NCBI GenBank assembly: GCA_002405875.1
Contig: DHMR01000080.1
Span: forward strand, 1-21,033
Source of the DNA: a bacterium UBA4637
Lineage (GTDB): Bacteria > Bacteroidota > Bacteroidia > Bacteroidales > Bacteroidaceae
Direction of reading: 5' to 3'
Length of the DNA stretch: 21,033 bases
Shown: piece after piece, positions 15,738 through 21,033 of the stretch
Position numbering within the stretch: position 1 is the stretch's first letter
Layout: every line of letters begins with the position of its first letter
The notes under the pieces: model-generated
Told to the model about the DNA's origin: nothing
Databases searched by the model: none
What the model saw: the letters and a program-made list of their open reading frames with translations, nothing else
Made by a program: the position numbers and the translations under genes

Positions 15738-15790
15738 TTTATCATCGAAAAAGTGTAGTATTTCTTTGTTTTTATCATCGAAAAAGTGTA
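15738..15790. repeat. 20-bp perfect direct repeat, candidate activator site of the uronate operon
   Basis: TTTATCATCGAAAAAGTGTA occurs at 15738-15757 and again, without mismatch, at 15771-15790 (33-bp period, about three helical turns). The copies lie about 80-130 bp upstream of the -7 box of the EIIC operon. A partial third copy in opposite orientation (TACACTTTTTT, 15658-15668) overlaps that -7 box. Confidence 0.75.
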
Positions 15791-15803
15791 TTACACTAAT
15801 GCA

Positions 15804-15833
15804 AAGGGCGCTTGTCTCACGACAAACGCCCTT
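15804..15833 (-). terminator. Hairpin terminator after the microprotein gene
   Basis: AAGGGCG (15804-15810) pairs with CGCCCTT (15827-15833), and inner TTGTC (15812-15816) with GACAA (15821-15825), around a 4-base loop. It lies 64 bases past the stop of the 68-residue gene. The T-tract on the minus strand is short (CTTTGCATT), so strength is uncertain. Confidence 0.65.
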
Positions 15834-15897
15834 CTTCTATTACATTTCAAATGCAATATATTATAAGTAAAAAATTATCTTAGTTAAAAAGTTCACT

Positions 15898-16104
15898 TTA
15901 CTCGTCCCAAGTTGACCAGGCATTGAATCTTTTAGCATCAGACTCGTCACCACCCGTTTTGTCTTTGTCAATGACGCCAGTAGGACCACCAGAACCACCA
16001 CCTTCATCGATACCTTGTTCTGCCCCACCAGAAACTCCCAAAAGAGTACCTGCCTGCATAGGGATTCTTCCTGTTGTCGGAATTATATATATTTTCTTTT
16101 TCAT
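15898..16104 (-). CDS. 68-residue Gly-rich microprotein of unknown function
   Basis: Not assigned to a named family. Three zones are visible: a basic start with an aromatic/Pro motif (MKKKIYIIPTTGRIPMQAGT), a junction LLGVSGG followed by a Gly-rich variable part (EGGGSGGPTG), and a charged tail ending in AKRFNAWSTWDE. There is no convincing signal peptide and no Cys. It starts 18 bases after the stop of the large secreted protein and a hairpin follows, so it is very likely translated from the same message. Small proteins with a KKxYIxPxT-like start, an SGG junction and an aromatic/acidic end recur in Bacteroidales genomes, from memory only. It could be a peptide precursor or an accessory of the large protein. 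Confidence 0.75.
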   Translation of the reverse strand: MKKKIYIIPTTGRIPMQAGTLLGVSGGAEQGIDEGGGSGGPTGVIDKDKTGGDESDAKRFNAWSTWDE

Positions 16105-16122
16105 TTCTTACTCATTTAGAGT

Positions 16123-19014
16123 TTACTTAACTAAAACTTTCTTGCCATTAACGACATAAATACCTTTAGCCAAACCATTGGTACCATTCTTGCTTACAAG
16201 TTGACCATTCAAATTATACACATTACCATTGGTATAAACCACATCGTCACCTGCCTCTATTGTAACTTTCTCCACGCCCGTTACATCATCAGACAATTCG
16301 CCTAAACCAGTAAACATCTTGGCTGGATTTTCGACACCTGCTCCACCAAAGTAAAGCGTGTCATCATCAATCCCTAAAGGAGCCTCCACGACACAGGTAT
16401 ATGGGTTCCACTTACCAGTTGTTCCACCTTGGAAACGGAATCTCTTGTAGCTCTTGCTAAAGAAATACGTATATTGAGGCATCTTGATATTTGGCAAATA
16501 TGTTCCGATAAAACGATAGCTATGCTCATCATCCTCAGCCATAGTTTTTCCACCTTTTTCATCAGCGATAATGCAAGTAGGAATAGGATTGCCAGGCTGC
16601 ATTTCATAACCAGTCATCACTACCTTTTGACCTTCAACAGCATTTTCTTTCTTAGCTTTGATCATGTAAGAAACATGAGCCTGAAGCACGACATCGTTAT
16701 CAGACAATGCATCGTCATGGAACATCTCTTGATTGAAGCATAACTTCAAATAAGCTTTTTCTCCATCATTCTTTCGTATTACATTATTGAACTTACAAAG
16801 GCGAATGTTGTTATATTCTCCATTGACATCATCTTCCGCTTTGCCAAAGATTTCTTTCATCTGTCCCTTGGTTATATTGAAAGGCAAGCAGATGGTATGC
16901 CATTCTCCGTCAGCGTACTTGTCCATAGGGAACTCTTTTGGGGTACTCTTAGACTCGGCATCACCCTTGGCAAGGACGAACTGATGAAGACCAATGTATT
17001 CACTTCCATCACCAGAATAATCACCACCTTGATTACGGATACCATCGCCTATAGTGGTAACACCATCCCAAAGAACGTCATTCTGGGCAGCCACAGTAGC
17101 TCGGTATGCCATTCCCATTGAAGGCCACAAATATTGTTCACCGGTATACGCATCGTAATAGCCACCACTGTAGTTACCGCCATAATATTCTCCTTGACTA
17201 TACATGTTTTCAAATTGTTTAAGCGCAACTCCAGATGTTGCTTGAGTAGTTCCTTTTAAATCGCTTTCTTCTTTTCCTGGAGCATAAACACCTATTGTAG
17301 AGTTAGTAAAGTCATAATCAACTCGTGAATATTTTCTAGTTATGTCTGTATATTTTGCAGCTTGCGCCTCTGTACATTCACGAGGATAGTGAAGCATCGT
17401 GAGCCAACCATTTTGCGTATTGTACATTGTACGAGTAGCGATACCATCAGAAGCTTTAACTTGTAGTGTCGCACCGGTCGTACCTTCTGTGATTTCTCCC
17501 GACATGTTCATAGAATTATTACAAATATAAGAGTTGTCACCCCAAGCGTCCTTTGCCACTTTTGGTGCATCTACGCCCAAGAAATAAACATCTTTTGGAC
17601 ATGTAGAACCAAATGCGCCAGATTCAATTTCTAAGAGTCCTGCAGGAAACACCAATGTCTGAATCCAAGGTTCCTCCTTATCATCATATTTTCCAGTTTC
17701 TTCATTATAGACCTTGTTTAATACAAATTTATCTTGGAAATGATCTGCACAAGCACCTTTTTTAATATATTTCAAAGAATTTGGGAATGTAAGGGCAGAA
17801 AGCTTAATCTCATTCTTTATAAGAGCATTCAAGCCAAGCGTTTCTATTCCCTCGGACAAATGAAGATAACGAAGCTTTGTCAAAAATCCAAAAACATTCC
17901 ACTTCAATTCTCCGCCAGCATTGGTTTGTGGAGTATAGAGTGTCTCTAAATAATTATTTTCAACCCAAAGGTCATTTGGATTACCTAATGTAAACGTTCC
18001 TTTATTAGAGCTGATGGAGCCCATATTTTGATCATCAAATGGAGTCACAATAGCATCAATCTTCACACCAGATAAATCCAAGATACGGACTTGAGTATTG
18101 AGCAAAGCCCATACAATAGGATTATCTATCATCGAAGGATTGTTTTTATCCACAGAAGTAAAGGTAGCAGAAGTGACACCTTCCATTAATTCTGGAAGGT
18201 ACTCTGAGAACGGAACAATAACATCTGAAACATAAGAATCAACATTGGACAATTCCGAATATTTAGTCTCACCACCTGTATAATAAGTTGCATTTTCATT
18301 GAAGACATCTCCATTTAAAACAAGTGTATAGGTCTGACCTCCGTCAGTTGACATATAGACATTGTTCCCTAATCCCTGCAACACAGGTTGGCGAGATTGA
18401 GTAACATATTCTTCTTGTAGGAGTTCTTCTGTACTGAGATTTTGGTAATTGTCACCATTTTCAACATAGAAAAAGCTGAAATTATTCCATGATGTGTTGA
18501 TATTATCATCGTTGCTATAGCTCATTGTATATCCACCAGCATGGTATGGCGTATCTCCTTTTGTAATTTCTTTATAAACATTAGCCCAATCATTGTGGTT
18601 ATTTGAATATACGTATAAAGGAGCGTCAAATGCCTTCTGGGTAAAAGAGAAGACATTTTTTTCCACTTTATTTTCACTAGCTATAGTGTACTCTGTATAA
18701 TCTCTTGAAGCTTGGTAATAAGTAGCACTAGCAGAGTATTTGTCACCAGAATTCACTGAAGTCTTTGTACCATTGGCATCAACATATACATTATTTACTG
18801 CAGATTCAGTAAACTCCTTCTCGCCATTAGCACATTTCAAATCTTTCAAATCGCCGTTGGCAGCAACAACAAGTTTCTTGCCATCAGCACTTTTCACAAT
18901 TTCAGCAGAGCGAACACCATCACTGACGGTAGTCGTTTCTTGCGCCTTTAAATTGCCCCCCCCGAAAATGACGGAAGCTACTAGGCTAACCATTGTAAGT
19001 AGAACTTTTTTCAT
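16123..19014 (-). CDS. Large secreted BspA/LRR-like protein with type IX secretion tail
   Basis: A 963-residue predicted surface or secreted protein. It has a Sec signal peptide (MKKVLLTMVSLVASVIFGGG, then NLKAQ). The middle third contains LRR_5/BspA-like pieces: IRD-type lines such as VRILDLSGVKID, LRYLHLSEGIETLGLNALI, LSALTFPNSLKYIKKGA and TLVFPAGLLEIESGAFG. The following region has Gly/Tyr-rich stretches and WHTICLPFNITKGQM, a motif common in Prevotella surface proteins. The C-terminus (VYNLNGQLVSKNGTNGLAKG, then IYVVNGKKVLVK) is a type A T9SS sorting-domain end. Base composition is more AT-rich than its neighbours. A G8 tract sits in the signal-peptide codons. Binding partner or enzyme activity is not evident. 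Confidence 0.88.
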   Translation of the reverse strand: MKKVLLTMVSLVASVIFGGGNLKAQETTTVSDGVRSAEIVKSADGKKLVVAANGDLKDLKCANGEKEFTESAVNNVYVDANGTKTSVNSGDKYSASATYYQASRDYTEYTIASENKVEKNVFSFTQKAFDAPLYVYSNNHNDWANVYKEITKGDTPYHAGGYTMSYSNDDNINTSWNNFSFFYVENGDNYQNLSTEELLQEEYVTQSRQPVLQGLGNNVYMSTDGGQTYTLVLNGDVFNENATYYTGGETKYSELSNVDSYVSDVIVPFSEYLPELMEGVTSATFTSVDKNNPSMIDNPIVWALLNTQVRILDLSGVKIDAIVTPFDDQNMGSISSNKGTFTLGNPNDLWVENNYLETLYTPQTNAGGELKWNVFGFLTKLRYLHLSEGIETLGLNALIKNEIKLSALTFPNSLKYIKKGACADHFQDKFVLNKVYNEETGKYDDKEEPWIQTLVFPAGLLEIESGAFGSTCPKDVYFLGVDAPKVAKDAWGDNSYICNNSMNMSGEITEGTTGATLQVKASDGIATRTMYNTQNGWLTMLHYPRECTEAQAAKYTDITRKYSRVDYDFTNSTIGVYAPGKEESDLKGTTQATSGVALKQFENMYSQGEYYGGNYSGGYYDAYTGEQYLWPSMGMAYRATVAAQNDVLWDGVTTIGDGIRNQGGDYSGDGSEYIGLHQFVLAKGDAESKSTPKEFPMDKYADGEWHTICLPFNITKGQMKEIFGKAEDDVNGEYNNIRLCKFNNVIRKNDGEKAYLKLCFNQEMFHDDALSDNDVVLQAHVSYMIKAKKENAVEGQKVVMTGYEMQPGNPIPTCIIADEKGGKTMAEDDEHSYRFIGTYLPNIKMPQYTYFFSKSYKRFRFQGGTTGKWNPYTCVVEAPLGIDDDTLYFGGAGVENPAKMFTGLGELSDDVTGVEKVTIEAGDDVVYTNGNVYNLNGQLVSKNGTNGLAKGIYVVNGKKVLVK
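18956..18963 (-). repeat. G8 homopolymer in the signal-peptide codons of the secreted protein
   Basis: Eight consecutive G on the coding strand (C8 on the plus strand) make up the codons GGG GGG GGC for Gly18-20. Loss of one G puts TAA two codons later; gain of one leads to TGA after 13 codons. Confidence 0.9.
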
Positions 19015-19175
19015 CTTTTACTTAATATTACTTAAACTTATATATTTATTAGAAATAATCTTTTACTTTGTGCATCGTTTAGGACGCTACTTATCTCATC
19101 ATCAGAGAGTTTTTATCACTTTAGGTTTATATTGTGAATCTCGTTCAACAGACTTTTCAGTCTTATTTCTGGGTG

Positions 19176-19206
19176 CAAAATTATAGAATAATCTTATAAC
19201 TTGCAA
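19176..19206 (-). promoter_or_regulatory. Promoter of the secreted protein-microprotein operon
   Basis: Minus strand: TTG (19206-19204) as -33, a 20-bp spacer, then TAATTTTG (19183-19176) as -7. It implies a leader of about 155 bases, which contains a small hairpin (AGACT/AGTCT, about 19150-19163). Confidence 0.7.
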
Positions 19207-19415
19207 GACAAGAGAGAATCTTTTAACGTATTTTAAACGAAAAATTATCATAAAATACAACGTCGGAACATAATATACATCACCGTTACAACTTTTCCTT
19301 ATTATCGAAGCGATTATTCCATTTGCCGAAGGGGATTATATTATCTTTCGGAGAGACATTTCTATCTCTCGCAGCAATTATCCTAGAACTTGGAAATAAC
19401 ATGACTGTTACCGAA

Positions 19416-19475
19416 GGACAGCTCACTGTCCGACAAAGGACAGTGAACTGTCGGCTTATCGGACAGTCTGCTGTT
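19416..19475. repeat. Cluster of alternating GGACAG and CTGTCC motifs
   Basis: GGACAG (19416-19421)/CTGTCC (19426-19431) is a perfect hairpin with a 4-base loop. GACAGT (19439-19444)/ACTGTC (19447-19452) is a second inverted repeat. A third GGACAG with a partial CTGT partner follows (19461-19475). The alternation suggests an interspersed intergenic element. Confidence 0.7.
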
Positions 19476-19520
19476 TCTCCTTATCGCAATCATAAAACTT
19501 CCATAGCATACTCTGAAATA

Positions 19521-19667
19521 CCTTTCACCCTTCACCTTTTTCTCTGAAACACTGATAAACACTGGGTTTTTGAGAGGTGAAGGGTTACTGACAAGCCTTC
19601 ATCTACCTTTCACCTACCTTCACCCATCAAAACTGTCGCTTTGTGAAAGGTGGTGAAGGGTGAAGGG
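19521..19667. repeat. Nested inverted repeats of CCTTCACC / GGTGAAGG
   Basis: Outer arms 19521-19536 and 19652-19667 are complementary at 15 of 16 positions. Inner arms GGTGAAGG (19576-19583) and CCTTCACC (19617-19624) are perfect. A further CCTTTCAC (19606-19613) can pair with GTGAAAGG (19643-19650). The whole could fold as a large branched hairpin on either strand. Confidence 0.75.
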
Positions 19668-19679
19668 TATTATCTTACG

Positions 19680-19737
19680 CAAGTTGGCTGAGTTTTATTT
19701 CCTCAGTTGGCGCAATTTCACTTCCGCAGTTGGCGCA
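19680..19737. repeat. Three tandem copies of a 23-bp unit with AGTTGGC
   Basis: AGTTGGC recurs at 19682, 19705 and 19728, exactly 23 bases apart. The last two units share CAGTTGGCGCA and a following TTTCAC; the first is degenerate (AGTTGGCTGAG). Directly after comes TTCACCCC/GGGGTGAA (19739-19746/19752-19759). Confidence 0.75.
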
Positions 19738-19764
19738 TTTCACCCCACTTAGGGGTGAACTCCA

Positions 19765-19799
19765 ATAAAAAAAGGAACATATCTTCTGATATGCTCCTT
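19765..19799 (-). terminator. Terminator of the MurF-Alr gene
   Basis: Minus strand: AAGGAGCATATC pairs with GATATGTTCCTT (19788-19799 with 19772-19783; 12 bp with one G-U, loop AGAA), followed by a run of T. It lies 40 bases after the racemase stop. Confidence 0.9.
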
Positions 19800-19839
19800 A
19801 TATATAATAATGTATATTCCTTTTTGATGTCCCTGTGTA

Positions 19840-21033
19840 TTAGTCCTGATAATATACTCTCTTCACTCGGTTGCTGATGGTGGTCAGCACTTCGTAAGGG
19901 ATGGTATCGAGGATGTCGCTCAAGGTCTGAACAGGCAGATGCTCGCCGAAGATCTCCACGCTATCGCCTTCCTTGCAATCGATGCCGGTGACATCTATCA
20001 TCGCTACGTCCATGCAGATATTGCCTACATAGTCTGCCTTCTTTCCATTGACGAGGCAGTAAGCATGGCGATTGCCGAGATGGCGGTTCAAGCCATCGGC
20101 GTAACCGATTGGGATGGCTGCGATGTCGCTGTCCTTGTCGAGGATGGTCTTGCGGCTATAGCCTATGCTCTCTCCTGCCTTGATGTGGTGTATCTGCAGG
20201 ATGGTGGTCTTCAAGGTGCTCACGCAGTTGATGGTCTCGTTGTTGCGAGAGTTGATGCCATACAAGCCCAATCCCAAGCGGCACATATCCAACTGGCGCT
20301 CCGGGAAGTGCTCGATACCTGCGGAGTTGCAGATATGGCGCAATATCTTATGGTCGAAGGCTGCCTGCAACTGCTTGCTGCCCTTGTCAAAGAGTTCGAA
20401 CTGATGGGCTGAGAAAGCATCGAAGCTGTCGTCGTCGCTACCCACGAAGTGAGAGAACACACTGCGAGGGATGATGGCATTCTGATGTTTCAACTTGCCT
20501 ATCAACTCCTCCATATCGTTCTCAGGGTCGAAGCCCAAGCGATGCATACCTGTATCGAGCTTGATATGAACAGGGAATCCGGTCACACCCTCCTTCTCGG
20601 CTGCCTTGATAAGCGCATCGAGCAAGCGGAAAGAATAAACCTCTGGCTCCAAGTCGTAGTCGAACATGGTCTTGAAGGCGGTCATCTCCGGGTTCATAAT
20701 CATGATGTTGCTGGTGATGCCATTCTTGCGAAGGGTAACACCCTCATCGGCTACCGCCACAGCGAGATAATCCACACGATGGTCTTGCAGGGTCTTGGCG
20801 ATTTCCACGGCTCCTGCGCCATAGCCATCAGCCTTGATCATGCAGACAAGCTTAGTCTCTGGCTTCATGAAAGCACGATAGTAGTTCAAGTTGGCTACCA
20901 CGGCATTGAGGTTCACTTCCAAGGTCGTCTCGTGTACCTTCTGCACCAAGAGCTCGGTGAGTTGGTCGAAGCCAAACTGGCGGGCACCCTTCAAGAGGAT
21001 GACCTCGTCGCGCAATGACTTGAACACCTCGCT
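19840..21033 (-). CDS. Alanine racemase domain of a MurF-Alr fusion, 5' part beyond window
   Basis: PLP enzyme that interconverts L- and D-alanine for peptidoglycan. The frame is open to the right edge; the first ~33 residues visible (SEVFKSLRDEVILLKGARQF, then GFDQLTELL) match the end of MurF, not an alanine racemase start, so this is the C-terminal half of the bifunctional UDP-MurNAc-tripeptide:D-Ala-D-Ala ligase/alanine racemase usual in Bacteroidota. The racemase shows LEVNLNAVVANLNYYR, the PLP lysine in CMIKADGYGAGA, HIKLDTGMHRLGF, the phosphate-side MCRLGLGLYGI, GESIGYSRK with the catalytic Tyr, IPIGYADGLNR and ICMDVAMIDV. The internal GTG at 21027 should not be used as start. A strong terminator follows. 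Confidence 0.93.
   Translation of the reverse strand, partial: SEVFKSLRDEVILLKGARQFGFDQLTELLVQKVHETTLEVNLNAVVANLNYYRAFMKPETKLVCMIKADGYGAGAVEIAKTLQDHRVDYLAVAVADEGVTLRKNGITSNIMIMNPEMTAFKTMFDYDLEPEVYSFRLLDALIKAAEKEGVTGFPVHIKLDTGMHRLGFDPENDMEELIGKLKHQNAIIPRSVFSHFVGSDDDSFDAFSAHQFELFDKGSKQLQAAFDHKILRHICNSAGIEHFPERQLDMCRLGLGLYGINSRNNETINCVSTLKTTILQIHHIKAGESIGYSRKTILDKDSDIAAIPIGYADGLNRHLGNRHAYCLVNGKKADYVGNICMDVAMIDVTGIDCKEGDSVEIFGEHLPVQTLSDILDTIPYEVLTTISNRVKRVYYQD

Larger units (their letters stand above)
19207..19838. other. Gene-free stretch rich in inverted and tandem repeats
   Basis: About 630 bases without a supported gene. It holds, in order, small hairpins (CCGAA/TTCGG and GAGAGA/TCTCTC, about 19326-19371), the GGACAG/CTGTCC cluster (19416-19475), nested GGTGAAGGG inverted repeats (19521-19667), a 23-bp tandem repeat (19680-19737), an 8-bp inverted repeat (19739-19759) and the terminator of the MurF-Alr gene. 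Confidence 0.75.

Noticed and set aside
19680..19737. CRISPR-like repeat
   Set aside because: Units are tandem at 23 bp without unique spacers and no cas gene is present.

Overview
The window looks like a chromosomal segment of a Bacteroidota gut commensal, most likely Prevotellaceae (Segatella/Prevotella copri-like). The evidence is a SusC-type TonB receptor, promoters of the Bacteroidota type (TAnnTTTG -7 box, with TTTG/TTG about 19-20 bp upstream where visible), a fused MurF-alanine racemase, and a BspA-like surface protein ending in a Prevotella-style type IX secretion tail. No tRNA, rRNA, CRISPR array, transposase or phage gene was seen. Species assignment is inference.

Layout. 1-1781 (-): start of a SusC-like TonB receptor, cut by the window edge. 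1882-5075 (+): thiamine-uptake operon made of a promoter, a TPP riboswitch, a terminator-like expression platform, a TonB receptor and a PnuC/PnuT-type inner-membrane transporter. 5118-5160: bidirectional terminator shared with dnaA (5243-6643, -), whose AT-rich upstream region holds a clear promoter and one perfect DnaA box. 7100-10326 (-): housekeeping cluster of an NrdJb-like orphan, folB, an N-acetylmuramoyl-L-alanine amidase and an MCE/MlaD protein. 10538-11278 (+): nitroreductase, ending at two successive strong terminators. 11498-15571 (-): uronate locus with an orphan Gat-family PTS EIIC permease, a signal-peptide-bearing KduI isomerase and an ExuT-like hexuronate transporter, preceded by a 20-bp direct repeat. 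15898-19014 (-): large secreted BspA/LRR-like protein followed 18 bp later by a 68-residue glycine-rich microprotein. 19207-19765: repeat-rich gene-free stretch. 19840-21033 (-): alanine racemase half of MurF-Alr, cut by the right edge.

How the genes work together. The riboswitch, receptor and PnuT-like permease form a thiamine salvage route across both membranes. The EIIC, KduI and ExuT genes point to handling of unsaturated or keto-deoxy uronates from pectin or similar polysaccharides, with isomerisation apparently outside the cytoplasm. The amidase, MCE and MurF-Alr genes serve cell-wall and envelope maintenance.

The points most worth a second look are a G8 tract in the signal-peptide codons of the large secreted protein (possible phase variation), the microprotein beside it, the exported KduI next to an orphan PTS permease, the direct-repeat operator candidate, and the nested inverted and tandem repeats at 19416-19759.
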